Source of the DNA: Ramlibacter sp.
GTDB taxonomy: Bacteria; Pseudomonadota; Gammaproteobacteria; Burkholderiales; Burkholderiaceae_C
DNA: 33,269 bases
Assembly: GCF_029866045.1 (NCBI RefSeq)
Contig: NZ_JARXAB010000162.1
Location: forward strand, 1-33,269
Direction of reading: 5' to 3'
Below are positions 15,510-26,720 of the stretch, one piece after another. The notes beneath the pieces are model-generated. The model was not told where the DNA came from and made no database searches. It was given only the letters and a program-made list of their open reading frames with translations. Positions within the stretch are counted from its first letter, which is position 1. Each line of letters begins with the position of its first letter. The translations under genes were made by a program, and so were the position numbers.

Positions 15510-16487
15510 GTGAGCGAACTCCACAAGTTTCTTTTCGACGGCCTGCCTGTGCGCGGCATCATTGTTCGCCTCACCGATGCTTGGACCGAGGTGTTGCAGC
15601 GCCGGCAGCTCAATACCGGTACCGGGCCCTGGGCGCCCGAAGTCGCCGAGTTGATGGGGCAGATGGCCGCCGCAGGCGCCCTGATGCAGTCCAACATCAA
15701 GTTCAACGGCGCGCTGGTCCTGCAGATCTTCGGCGATGGGCCGGTGAAGGTCGCGGTCGCCGAGGTGCAGCCCGACCTGTCCTTGCGCGCCACCGCCAAG
15801 GTGGTGGGCGACGTGCCCGCTGGTGCCCGCTTGCCGCAAATGGTCAACGTCGGCAACCAGGGCCGCTGCGCCATCACCCTGGACCCACGCGACAAGTTCC
15901 CTGGCCAGCAGCCTTACCAGGGCGTGGTGCCTCTGCACGGCGACCGCCTGGAGAAGCTCGAGCGCTTGTCTGAGGTGCTCGAGCACTACATGCTCCAGTC
16001 CGAGCAACTCGACACCAAGCTGATCCTGGCCGCCGATGAGAAAGTGGCGGCTGGCCTGTTGATCCAGCGGCTGCCGGTGGAGGGTGAGGGCAATCTGGCC
16101 GGCTCTTTCGTGAGCAGCGCCAACGAGGACGCGATTGGCGTCAACGAGGACTACAACCGCATTGCGACCCTCGCGGCTAGCCTGACCGCCCAGGAGCTGC
16201 TCGAGCTCGACGTGGACACCGTACTTCGCCGCTTGTTCTGGGATGAAAAGGTTCTGCGCTTTGCGCCTCAGACGCCGCGCTTTGCCTGCAGTTGCAGCCG
16301 CGACCGGGTCTCCAGCATGATCCGCAGCCTGGGACAGCAAGAGGCCGAGGACATCCTGGCCGAACGCGGCGACATCGAGGTTGGTTGTGATTTTTGCGGC
16401 CACCAGTACCGCTTTGACGCTGTCGACGCCGCCCGCCTGTTCACCTCGCCGGGCGATCAGCCACCGGTCCCTCGGGCAGTGCAGTAG
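15510..16487 (+). CDS. hslO: Redox-regulated molecular chaperone Hsp33
   Basis: This 325-aa holdase chaperone is switched on by disulfide formation under oxidative stress. The GTG at 15510 gives SELHKFLFDGLPVRG, which lines up with family N-termini. A longer in-frame TTG at 15408 would add 34 Pro-rich residues and is less likely; neither has a good ribosome binding site. The N-terminal domain contains GALMQSNIKFNGALVLQIFGDGPV and the segment NVGNQGRCAITLDP. The C-terminal redox switch binds zinc through C260 and C262 (FACSCSRDRV) and C293 and C296 (GCDFCGHQY), the CxC and CxxC pattern of the family. Regulation is mainly post-translational. Confidence 0.93.
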   Translation: MSELHKFLFDGLPVRGIIVRLTDAWTEVLQRRQLNTGTGPWAPEVAELMGQMAAAGALMQSNIKFNGALVLQIFGDGPVKVAVAEVQPDLSLRATAKVVGDVPAGARLPQMVNVGNQGRCAITLDPRDKFPGQQPYQGVVPLHGDRLEKLERLSEVLEHYMLQSEQLDTKLILAADEKVAAGLLIQRLPVEGEGNLAGSFVSSANEDAIGVNEDYNRIATLAASLTAQELLELDVDTVLRRLFWDEKVLRFAPQTPRFACSCSRDRVSSMIRSLGQQEAEDILAERGDIEVGCDFCGHQYRFDAVDAARLFTSPGDQPPVPRAVQ

Positions 16488-16533
16488 TCACTCGGCGGTC
16501 CGCGCGCGCCGCTGGCCTACCCCGTCGCCGCAC

Positions 16534-17037
16534 TCAGTCCCTCGCCAGTCCGGTGAAGAGCCGGTGCTCGCAAGCGGCGTCACCGCATTTGTCGCAGTTG
16601 GCGGCCAGCCGCTGCCAGCGGCCAGCCTCGGCCTCGCTCACAGCCGCCGTCCAGGCCCAGGGGGCCACCTCCGCCACCGCCTGCAGCGCATGGTGGCTGC
16701 GCTGCTCTCCCTGGCCGTAGACCACACGCCAGCCCACACCAGCGGCTTGCAGGGCCTGGCGCAGGCGGCGATCTTCAGCGGCTTGCTGGTCGGGAAGTGC
16801 GCCAGGCACGGGGAGGTCGAGGCCCGTGAGCAAAATCAGGTTGGGCGTCGGGGCGCGGATGTCCCACGTGGGAGAGCCGGCCATCAGGGGGCGGCCCTGC
16901 GAGGAGACCTCACCTTCGGCAATGAGAGGGGCAGGGCGGGTGCTCGCCAGTGCGGTCACCAGGTCGGCAACCAGTCGGGTGCGACCCGTGCGGGCTGCGC
17001 CGAACACCACAATGCAAAGGGGCGCGTGGTTGCTCAA
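16534..17037 (-). CDS. Uncharacterised 167-aa protein with P-loop-like N-terminus and Cys-rich C-terminus
   Basis: The N-terminus CIVVFGAARTGRTRLVADL (8-26) looks like a Walker A with Arg in place of the usual Lys (GAARTGRT, 13-20). The middle, APTPNLILLTGLDLP, could be a strand leading to a Walker B-like position. The C-terminus carries C148, C151, C156 and H158 (CDKCGDAACEHRLF), a possible zinc site. I cannot name a family. Its TTG start overlaps the ftsB stop as TTGA, so it is probably translated by coupling and belongs to the pyrG-kdsA-eno-ftsB unit. The substitution of the Walker lysine makes ordinary NTPase activity doubtful. Confidence 0.7.
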   Translation of the reverse strand: MSNHAPLCIVVFGAARTGRTRLVADLVTALASTRPAPLIAEGEVSSQGRPLMAGSPTWDIRAPTPNLILLTGLDLPVPGALPDQQAAEDRRLRQALQAAGVGWRVVYGQGEQRSHHALQAVAEVAPWAWTAAVSEAEAGRWQRLAANCDKCGDAACEHRLFTGLARD

Positions 17038-17357
17038 TTCGTGGGGCGGGAGGCCGCCGCGCCGCGGCCAGCCTGTCCAGCCGGCAGGGTGACCTGCACA
17101 TAGACCTCATTGGGCTTGACCATGCCCAATTCAATGCGGGCCTTTTCCTCGACCATCTCCAGACCCTCGCGCAGATCGCGCACCTCGTTGGCCATCCGAT
17201 CATTGGCTTGGCGGGCCAGCAGATTCGCTGTCTTCTGACCGTCGAGCTTGCGCACCATACCGGCCACGTCGCCAACGCTGCCACGGCCAAACCAGATCTG
17301 CGCGTGCAGCACGATCAGCAGCGCGATCAGCAGGCCGGGAACGATACGGGCGGTCAT
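17034..17357 (-). CDS. ftsB: Cell division protein FtsB
   Basis: This 107-aa bitopic inner-membrane protein forms the FtsQ-FtsB-FtsL divisome subcomplex. A single N-terminal membrane segment (IVPGLLIALLIVLHAQIWFG, 5-24) is followed by a coiled-coil region of about 30-70. The segment IELGMVKPNEVYVQVTLP at 75-92 is the conserved family end. The last 15 residues are an Ala/Arg-rich extension. It lies 56 nt after eno on the same strand, a pairing widespread in proteobacteria. A TACATT hexamer lies 11 nt before the ATG, so an extra internal promoter is possible. Confidence 0.93.
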   Translation of the reverse strand: MTARIVPGLLIALLIVLHAQIWFGRGSVGDVAGMVRKLDGQKTANLLARQANDRMANEVRDLREGLEMVEEKARIELGMVKPNEVYVQVTLPAGQAGRGAAASRPTN

Positions 17358-17413
17358 GGCTAGCGTGGAATGTAACCCGAAGTGATTGTCAGGTCGACCA
17401 GGGTAGGTAGGTC

Positions 17414-19605
<2,192 letters not shown>

Positions 19606-19630
19606 GACGGAAGGTGCTGCGCTTGCGGGA

Positions 19631-21351
<1,721 letters not shown>

Positions 21352-21405
21352 GGCAGCCGGGGCGGGCTGTTTCGGCCACCGTTCAACCGAGCAGCCCGCA
21401 GGCCC

Positions 21406-21411
21406 TACACT
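21406..21411 (+). promoter_or_regulatory. Candidate -10 box (TACACT) for coaBC-dut
   Basis: TACACT is 8 nt before the coaBC ATG and would put the transcription start on or next to the start codon. No ribosome binding site or clear -35 is present. Confidence 0.4.
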
Positions 21412-21419
21412 TGCTCGCC

Positions 21420-22646
21420 ATGAGCGAATTAGCTGGCAAACACATTGTCCTGGGGCTTACCGGCGGCATTGCCTGTTACAAGGCAGCCGAGTTGTGCCGC
21501 GGTCTGGTCAAACAGGGCGCCACGGTGCAGGTGGTCATGACAGAGGCCGCCGCGCAGTTCATCACGCCGGTGACCCTGCAGGCGCTTTCCGGTCGCCCGG
21601 TCTACACCTCGCAGTGGGACGCCCGTGAGGGCAACAACATGGCCCACATCAACCTCTCGCGCGAGGCCGACGCCATCCTGATTGCTCCTTGTAGTGCCGA
21701 CTTTGTTGCCAAGTTGTTGCACGGCGGCGCCGACGAACTGCTTTCCCTGATGTGCCTGGCCCGGCCGATCGAGCGGGTACCGCTCTTGGTGGCGCCCGCC
21801 ATGAACCGCGAAATGTGGACCCACCCCGCCACCCGGCGCAACTTTGCCCAGCTCGAAGCCGACGGTTCCACCGTGCTGGGTGTGGGCAGCGGTGACCAGG
21901 CCTGCGGCGAGACCGGCGACGGCCGAATGCTCGAGCCCGACGAGATCACGCAGGAACTCATCGCCTTCTTCCAGCCCAAGCCCTTGGCGGGCCGACGTGT
22001 GCTTGTTTCGGCCGGCCCCACCTTCGAGGCGCTCGATCCGGTGCGCGGCATCACCAACCTGTCCTCGGGCAAGATGGGTTTTGCCATTGCCCGCGCCGCG
22101 CGCGAGGCGGGTGCCGAAGTCACGGTGGTGTCGGGCCCGGTGCATTTGCCAACCCCACGTGGCGTGGCCCGGGTCGATGTGCGCTCGGCGCTGGAGATGC
22201 ACGCGGCTTGCATGCGCGAGGCCGAGATGGCCGACGTTTTTGTGGCGACCGCCGCAGTGGCCGACTGGCGGCCTGCCGCCGCGGCCGACCACAAGATCAA
22301 GAAGGACGGCTCAGGCCAGCCGCCCGCCCTGTTTTTCGTTGAGAACCCCGACATCTTGGCCGACATCGCCCAGGGCCCGCGGGCCCGGTCTGGCGCGCTG
22401 TTCTGTGTGGGTTTTGCCGCCGAGAGCCATGACCTGCTGGCCCACGCTCAGGCCAAACGCGTACGCAAGGGCGTGCCGCTGCTGGTGGGCAATATTGGCC
22501 CCGCGACCTTCGGCCAAGACGACAACCAGTTGCTGCTGGTCGATCAAGCCGGCAGCCGCGAGCTGCCCCGCGCCTCCAAACTGGCGCTCGCGCGCCAGCT
22601 GGTGGCCGAGATCGGCCAGCGCCTGCCCAAGAAAGTCACCCCATGA
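21420..22646 (+). CDS. coaBC: Bifunctional phosphopantothenoylcysteine decarboxylase/phosphopantothenate-cysteine ligase
   Basis: This 408-aa enzyme catalyses two steps of coenzyme A synthesis. The N-terminal FMN domain CoaC (about 1-185) shows [19 protein letters not shown], the catalytic-type H76 ([11 protein letters not shown]), the PAMN motif (126-129) and C162 ([12 protein letters not shown]). The C-terminal CoaB ligase (about 190-400) begins [20 protein letters not shown] and contains [12 protein letters not shown], then [11 protein letters not shown] and the lysine-rich HKIKKDG at 291-297. The ATG at 21420 was chosen because [17 protein letters not shown] fits the family; the frame is open further upstream into the pyrG antisense. 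Its stop overlaps the dut start as ATGA. Confidence 0.96.
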   Translation: MSELAGKHIVLGLTGGIACYKAAELCRGLVKQGATVQVVMTEAAAQFITPVTLQALSGRPVYTSQWDAREGNNMAHINLSREADAILIAPCSADFVAKLLHGGADELLSLMCLARPIERVPLLVAPAMNREMWTHPATRRNFAQLEADGSTVLGVGSGDQACGETGDGRMLEPDEITQELIAFFQPKPLAGRRVLVSAGPTFEALDPVRGITNLSSGKMGFAIARAAREAGAEVTVVSGPVHLPTPRGVARVDVRSALEMHAACMREAEMADVFVATAAVADWRPAAAADHKIKKDGSGQPPALFFVENPDILADIAQGPRARSGALFCVGFAAESHDLLAHAQAKRVRKGVPLLVGNIGPATFGQDDNQLLLVDQAGSRELPRASKLALARQLVAEIGQRLPKKVTP

Positions 22647-23089
22647 AAGTTGATGTCAAGATCCTCGATCCCCGTCTGGGGGACCAGATGCCCAGCTACG
22701 CCACACCTGGCAGCGCCGGGCTGGACCTGCGCGCTTGTTTGGAAGCGCCGCTGACTTTGGCACCCAATCAGTGGCAGCTGGTGCCCACCGGCCTGGCCCT
22801 GTGGCTGAAAGACCCCTCGTATGCGGCCCTGATCCTTCCGCGCTCTGGCCTGGGCCACAAGCACGGCATCGTGCTGGGCAATTTGGTGGGCTTGATCGAC
22901 AGCGACTACCAGGGGCAGCTGATGGTCAGTTGCTGGAACCGAAGCCCGACCGAGTTCACTTTGCAGCCGATGGAGCGGTTGGCGCAGCTGGTCATCGTGC
23001 CGGTGGTACAGGCGCAGTTCAATGTGGTCGGCGAATTTCCCGCCACCGAGCGCGGCGAGGGCGGCTACGGCTCGACCGGCAAGGCCTGA
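22643..23089 (+). CDS. dut: dUTP diphosphatase
   Basis: This 148-aa homotrimeric dUTPase hydrolyses dUTP to dUMP and pyrophosphate. The five family motifs are present: [40 protein letters not shown] with the catalytic-type Asp, [11 protein letters not shown] and the C-terminal P-loop-like GEGGYGSTG. It overlaps coaBC by 4 nt (ATGA), a coaBC-dut order common in proteobacteria. Confidence 0.98.
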   Translation: MKVDVKILDPRLGDQMPSYATPGSAGLDLRACLEAPLTLAPNQWQLVPTGLALWLKDPSYAALILPRSGLGHKHGIVLGNLVGLIDSDYQGQLMVSCWNRSPTEFTLQPMERLAQLVIVPVVQAQFNVVGEFPATERGEGGYGSTGKA

Positions 23090-23236
23090 GCGGCGCCGGG
23101 GCGCGCCTTCACAGGGTGTCGGCGCGGCATCCAGAGCGCCTCATCACGACGTCTGACAGCGACTCGCGTTGCACGATGACAGGCGCGCGCCTCAATCTCC
23201 CCTTCAATGGTCGGGATTCCCATCCAGGAGATTCCC

Positions 23237-23707
23237 ATGCGCCATTTCATTCCTGTTCCGATCGTGGCTGCCGCCCTGCTGGCCACCGGCTGCGCCAACT
23301 ACCCGCCCATGGGAGGTCAGTCGCCTGCCACCACCGTCTCCACAAATTCACCCAGCCTGGTTTACGGACGCGTGGCCAGTATTGAGTACGTGCCCCCGGG
23401 TACGCAGACCTCGCGTAACGCCAACATCATCGGTGCCGTCGTCGGCGGGGTGGCGGGCGCGGCTCTGGGGCACACCATCGGTGGCGGCAGTGGCCGTGAC
23501 GTGGCCACGGTGCTCGGTGGCGTGGCCGGAGCCGCGGTGGGCAGCCAGGTGGGCCGCAATGCGTCAGGCACCACCACCACGCCCTCCTACCGGGTCTCGG
23601 TGCAGTCGGACCAGGGCGGTGTCTACACCTACGAGGTGGCCACGGCCGGCGAGCTCAGAGTGGGCGACCGGGTACAGGTCGAGAACAACGTGATCCACCG
23701 CCGCTGA
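23237..23707 (+). CDS. Glycine-zipper outer-membrane lipoprotein, SlyB/17-kDa antigen-like
   Basis: This 156-aa lipoprotein begins at an ATG 6 nt after CAGGAG (23225-23230); an in-frame upstream ATG at 23207 is less likely. The lipobox LATGC puts the lipidated Cys at 19. A glycine-zipper region (NIIGAVVGGVAGAALGHTIG, then a second half with LGGVAGAAVGSQVG) lies at about 63-110. The C-terminal segment YRVSVQSDQGGVYTYEVAT and GDRVQVENN resembles the SlyB end. Family members are small outer-membrane lipoproteins with roles in envelope integrity. Just upstream, GATTCCCAT occurs twice around the ribosome binding site. Confidence 0.85.
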   Translation: MRHFIPVPIVAAALLATGCANYPPMGGQSPATTVSTNSPSLVYGRVASIEYVPPGTQTSRNANIIGAVVGGVAGAALGHTIGGGSGRDVATVLGGVAGAAVGSQVGRNASGTTTTPSYRVSVQSDQGGVYTYEVATAGELRVGDRVQVENNVIHRR

Positions 23708-23793
23708 AGGCGATCCCGCGGTCTTGGTGAAGGCGGTGTCTGGGGGCGCGCCTGTGTGGAGACTGGCGCGACGGTCACGTCAACCCGCCAGAG

Positions 23794-24312
23794 TCAGTGA
23801 AGGCTGCTGCTCCCGGGGGCCTGTGGCTGAACCCGGAAGAAGCCCGCGCCGGCGCTGCCTCGGCCGATTTCCTCCTCGGTCGCTTCGCGCACGGCTTCGA
23901 CCTTGAGCGACAGGCGCAGCGCAATGCCCGCCAAGGGGTGGTTGGCATCGAGCACCACATGCTCGGGGTAAATCTCGGTGACGGTGTAGAGCGCGTCCCG
24001 GGCCGCCTCGTCGCTGGCGCCTTCGGGCAACTGCTCGAAGGTCATGCCTTCTTCCAGTGCGTCCGGGAAAATGGCGCGCGGCTCCAGAAAGACGAGGTTC
24101 TCGTCGTAGTCGCCAAAGGCCTCTTCGGGCTCGAGGTGCAGGTCGATGCGATCGCCTTTTTCGTGGCCTTGCAGGGCCTCCTCGATCTTGGCCAGGAGGT
24201 CTTCACCGCCGACCAGAAACTCGACCGGCTCGTCCAGGGTGTCCAGGGTCTCGCCCAGGGTGTCCTTGAGGACCCAGGTCAGGGCGACGATGCATTGTTG
24301 CGAGATTTCCAT
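23794..24312 (-). CDS. FKBP-type peptidyl-prolyl isomerase, SlyD-like
   Basis: This 172-aa protein has the FKBP domain with an inserted flap, as in SlyD. It starts MEISQQCIVALTWVLKDTLG, followed by EPVEFLVGGEDLLAKIEEALQGHEKGD, which aligns with the SlyD active-site region. HLEPEEAFGDYDENLVF continues into the insert (about 75-125), and VVLDANHPLAGIALRLSLKV is the conserved C-terminal FKBP strand. The metal-binding His-rich tail of E. coli SlyD is missing; the C-terminus is a short Gly/Ser/Gln-rich stretch. It would act in the cytoplasm as a prolyl isomerase and chaperone. It is divergent from the RoxA-like gene with 18 nt between the start codons. Confidence 0.92.
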   Translation of the reverse strand: MEISQQCIVALTWVLKDTLGETLDTLDEPVEFLVGGEDLLAKIEEALQGHEKGDRIDLHLEPEEAFGDYDENLVFLEPRAIFPDALEEGMTFEQLPEGASDEAARDALYTVTEIYPEHVVLDANHPLAGIALRLSLKVEAVREATEEEIGRGSAGAGFFRVQPQAPGSSSLH

Positions 24313-24330
24313 AGAGGAGAATTGTCGCCC
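24313..24330. promoter_or_regulatory. 18-bp divergent intergenic region between the SlyD-like and RoxA-like genes
   Basis: The region holds GAGGAGA on the + strand (24314-24320), a ribosome binding site for the RoxA-like gene. On the - strand, GACAAT (24321-24326) lies 8 nt before the SlyD-like ATG and could be a -10 box. Promoters for both genes must overlap the opposite coding region. Confidence 0.4.
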
Positions 24331-25470
24331 ATGGAAATCGATCAGCCCCTGGCCCTTCTCGGCGGCCTCACCCCGCAGCAGTTCATGAAACGCCATTGGC
24401 AGCGCAAGCCCTTGTTGGTGCGCGGCGCAGTTCCCGGCATGACGCCCCTGGTGGCGACCGAGCGCCTGTTCGACTTGGCCGGACGCGAAGAGGTCGAGTC
24501 CCGTCTGGTGATCCAGCAAGCCGGCGGCCGCTGGCAAATGAGGCGCGGCCCCTTCGCTCGCAGCGCCATCCCTTCGGCGCGCCGCAAGGGCTGGACGCTG
24601 CTGGCCCAGGGGATGGACCTGCACGATGCGGGCGTGCATGCCTTGCTGCAGCAGTTTCGATTCATTCCCGAGGCCCGGCTCGACGACCTGATGATCAGCC
24701 ACGCCACCGACGGCGGCGGGGTGGGGCCGCATTTCGACAGCTACGATGTTTTTCTGCTGCAGGCCCACGGCCGCCGCCGCTGGCGCATCGGCCGCGGCCG
24801 CGACCTGTCGCTACAGCCGAACGTGCCGCTCAAGATCCTGGCCCATTTCGAGCCCGAGGAGGAGTACCTGCTCGAGCCGGGTGACATGCTGTACCTGCCC
24901 CCCCGCTGGGCGCATGAGGGCATTGCGTCCGGGGAATGCCAGACCTACTCGATCGGCTTTCGCGCGCCGCAGCGCGGTGAGCTCGCGCGGGAGTTGCTGC
25001 AGCGCGTGGCCGAAGCGTCCGGCGAGGAGCTGGCGGGCCGGATGTACCGTGACCCGGGCCAGCCGGCCGTTGACGCGTCGGCGGCTATTCCAGCCTCGCT
25101 GCAGGACTTCGCCCACGAGGCGGTGAGCGCGGCGCTGCGCCAGCCCCGGGCGATCGAACAGGCGCTTGGCGAGTACCTCACCGAGCCCAAGGCCCAGGTC
25201 TGGTTCGAATCCTGCCGGATCCCGAGCCGCGCCCGCCTGTTGCGCGGTGTGCGGCTCGATATCCGCTCGCGAATGCTCTACGACGAGGGGGCGATTTACC
25301 TCAACGGCGAGAGCTGGCGCGCTGGCGGCGCAGACGCCCGCCTGATGCGGCGTCTCGCGGACGCCCGTGCCCTCGGCGCTCGCGGCCTGGCGCGTGCCAG
25401 CCCCGAGGCCCTGGCCTTGTTCGCCGACTGGTGCGCCGCGGGCTGGTTGGTCCTGGACTCCTCGGATTGA
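24331..25470 (+). CDS. JmjC/cupin ribosomal protein oxygenase, RoxA (YcfD)-like
   Basis: This 379-aa Fe(II)/2-oxoglutarate oxygenase resembles E. coli YcfD, which hydroxylates an arginine of ribosomal protein uL16. The N-terminal segment FMKRHWQRKPLLVRGAVPG is a family hallmark. The JmjC core has H134 and D136 (GPHFDSYDVFLLQAHGRRRW) and H195 (LPPRWAHEGIA), the iron triad. The C-terminal part (about 220-379) matches the dimerisation and winged-helix region of YcfD-type enzymes. The ATG at 24331 follows GAGGAGA. The product is inferred by family only; the substrate could differ. Confidence 0.88.
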   Translation: MEIDQPLALLGGLTPQQFMKRHWQRKPLLVRGAVPGMTPLVATERLFDLAGREEVESRLVIQQAGGRWQMRRGPFARSAIPSARRKGWTLLAQGMDLHDAGVHALLQQFRFIPEARLDDLMISHATDGGGVGPHFDSYDVFLLQAHGRRRWRIGRGRDLSLQPNVPLKILAHFEPEEEYLLEPGDMLYLPPRWAHEGIASGECQTYSIGFRAPQRGELARELLQRVAEASGEELAGRMYRDPGQPAVDASAAIPASLQDFAHEAVSAALRQPRAIEQALGEYLTEPKAQVWFESCRIPSRARLLRGVRLDIRSRMLYDEGAIYLNGESWRAGGADARLMRRLADARALGARGLARASPEALALFADWCAAGWLVLDSSD

Positions 25471-25484
25471 CCTGTGCCAAAACG

Positions 25485-25506
25485 CCTAAGGGTTAGGCCC
25501 TATAAT
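25485..25506 (+). promoter_or_regulatory. Promoter with consensus TATAAT and an overlapping short palindrome
   Basis: TATAAT at 25501-25506 is a perfect -10. CCTAA-GGG-TTAGG (25485-25497) is a short inverted repeat in the spacer just upstream and could be an operator. A TTGACC lies at 25467-25472 but is 28 bp away, too far for a normal sigma-70 -35. The next gene starts 114 nt after the -10. Confidence 0.6.
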
Positions 25507-25619
25507 CTTGGGCTGAACAGGAAGAGCTCGAGTCCTTCCTGTTCTTCTGTCCCCGGGCCCTCTGTGTGTACGGGGACGAATTTTTCGGAAAATTTTCCAT
25601 CTCCAAAAAAGGAACTGAA
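25507..25619 (+). other. Structured 5' leader of the small lipoprotein gene
   Basis: Two hairpins are visible. The first pairs GAACAGGAAG (25515-25524) with CTTCCTGTTC (25535-25544), 10 bp with a 10-nt loop. The second pairs GTCCCCG (25549-25555) with CGGGGAC (25571-25577). They are followed by the palindrome GGAAAATTTTCC (25587-25598) and the ribosome binding site AGGAA. Other genes in the window have short leaders, so a structured leader of about 105 nt stands out and could affect mRNA stability or translation. Confidence 0.55.
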
Positions 25620-25814
25620 ATGAAGAAAACCGTCGCCCTGGCCGCCCTGTTCGCCGCCGTCGCCCTGTCTGCTTGCGGCAAGAAGCCGGAAGCCCCCGCA
25701 CCCGCTCCGGCTCCCGCCGCTGCCCCCGCTCCGGCTCCTGCTGCCGATGCCTCCGCTGCTGCTCCGGCCGCCTCTGGCGCCGCTGCTCCGGCCGCTTCCG
25801 CTGCTTCCAAGTAA
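25620..25814 (+). CDS. Small Ala/Pro-rich lipoprotein (64 aa)
   Basis: The start MKKTVALAALFAAVALSACGKK gives a lipoprotein signal peptide with lipobox VALSAC and the lipidated Cys at 19. The mature part is only about 46 residues, made almost entirely of Ala, Pro and a few Ser. This suggests a flexible, unstructured tether anchored in the envelope rather than an enzyme. The ATG follows AGGAAC at a good distance. The gene has its own strong -10, a structured leader and a strong terminator, so it is probably a separate and well-expressed transcription unit. Function is unknown. Confidence 0.82.
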   Translation: MKKTVALAALFAAVALSACGKKPEAPAPAPAPAAAPAPAPAADASAAAPAASGAAAPAASAASK

Positions 25815-25863
25815 TCGACCCCTCGATTACCGGATTGAAAAAGCCGCCTTCGGGCGGCTTTTT
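25811..25863. terminator. Double-hairpin intrinsic terminator after the small lipoprotein gene
   Basis: The first hairpin pairs GTAATCGA with TCGATTAC around CCCC (25811-25830) and includes the TAA stop. The second has AAAAAGCCGCC, a TTCG tetraloop and GGCGGCTTTTT (25838-25863), an excellent Rho-independent terminator. The A-run and T-run on either side let it work in both directions, ending the MBL-side transcript as well. Confidence 0.93.
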
Positions 25864-25898
25864 CTTGGGCGCCTCAAAGCGTGCGCTGGTGAATTCAT

Positions 25899-26675
25899 TC
25901 AGGCCCGCAGCCAGGGCGTGCCGGTCTCCTGGTCTGCCACATGGACGTCCTGTGGCCCACAGCCCAGGGCCTGCGCCATGACCTGCCGGGCCAAGTCGGG
26001 TCGGTTGTTCTGGCGGCTGAGGTGCGCTGCCACCACCTGCCGCAGCCCGCGCGGCAGCCAGGCGCGCGCCGCCTCGGCAGCAGCCGCATTGGCCAGGTGA
26101 CCGAAGTCGCCGCCCACCCGCTTTTTCAGGAAAAAGGGGTAGGGGCCTTCTGCCAGCATCTCGGCGTCGTGGTTGCACTCGAGCATCAGGGTCCCGCAGC
26201 CGGCCAGCGCCTCAATGACATCCGGCGGGACATGACCCAGGTCGGTGAGGATGCCCAAGTGCGCATCGCCGTCGGTGCAGCGCAGCTGCAAGGGCTCACC
26301 GGCGTCGTGGGGAACCTCGAAGGGGTGCAGTTGCAGCGCCCCCAGATCAATGGGCTGTTCGTGGGCGGCGATCCGCAGCAGGTCGTCGAAGTCGCCGTCG
26401 CGCAGCCCGCGATGGGTGCCTTCACTCATCCAGATCGGGATGCGGTGCCTGCGCGCCAGGCTGCGCGCGCAGCCGATGTGATCGGAATGCTCATGGGTGA
26501 TGAAGATGGCGTCCAAGTCGGATAGCAGCACGCCGGCTTCGGCAGCCCTTCGCTCTAGGGTGCGGATGCCCAGCCCGCAGTCGACCAGCAGCGTGGTGGA
26601 TTGACTGCCGCTGAGGGCGTGCACCAGGGTGGCGTTGCCTGAGCTGCCCGATCCCAGGTTCTTGAAGCGCAGCAC
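25899..26675 (-). CDS. MBL-fold metallo-hydrolase (YycJ/WalJ-like)
   Basis: This 258-aa metallo-beta-lactamase-fold protein starts at a GTG (26675). The N-terminal FKNLGSGSSGNATLV is typical of the YycJ group, and TTLLVDCGLGIRTLERR follows. The metal-binding motif is ITHEHSDHIG (about 59-68). Further ligands are likely in PFEVPHDAG, ILTDLGHV, LECNHDAEML and AHLSRQNN. Relatives are often described as RNase- or nuclease-like hydrolases, but the substrate here is unknown. It is the third gene after dapA and bamC, 45 nt from bamC. Confidence 0.88.
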   Translation of the reverse strand: MLRFKNLGSGSSGNATLVHALSGSQSTTLLVDCGLGIRTLERRAAEAGVLLSDLDAIFITHEHSDHIGCARSLARRHRIPIWMSEGTHRGLRDGDFDDLLRIAAHEQPIDLGALQLHPFEVPHDAGEPLQLRCTDGDAHLGILTDLGHVPPDVIEALAGCGTLMLECNHDAEMLAEGPYPFFLKKRVGGDFGHLANAAAAEAARAWLPRGLRQVVAAHLSRQNNRPDLARQVMAQALGCGPQDVHVADQETGTPWLRA

Positions 26676-26720
26676 GCGAAGACGGTAAAGGGCGCTGACA
26701 GCCGCCGGGATGCGGTTGGC

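Noticed and set aside
23207..23236. Upstream ATG of the SlyB-like lipoprotein
   Set aside because: The ATG at 23237 has CAGGAG at the right distance and yields a normal lipoprotein signal peptide; the upstream start would add ten non-signal residues.
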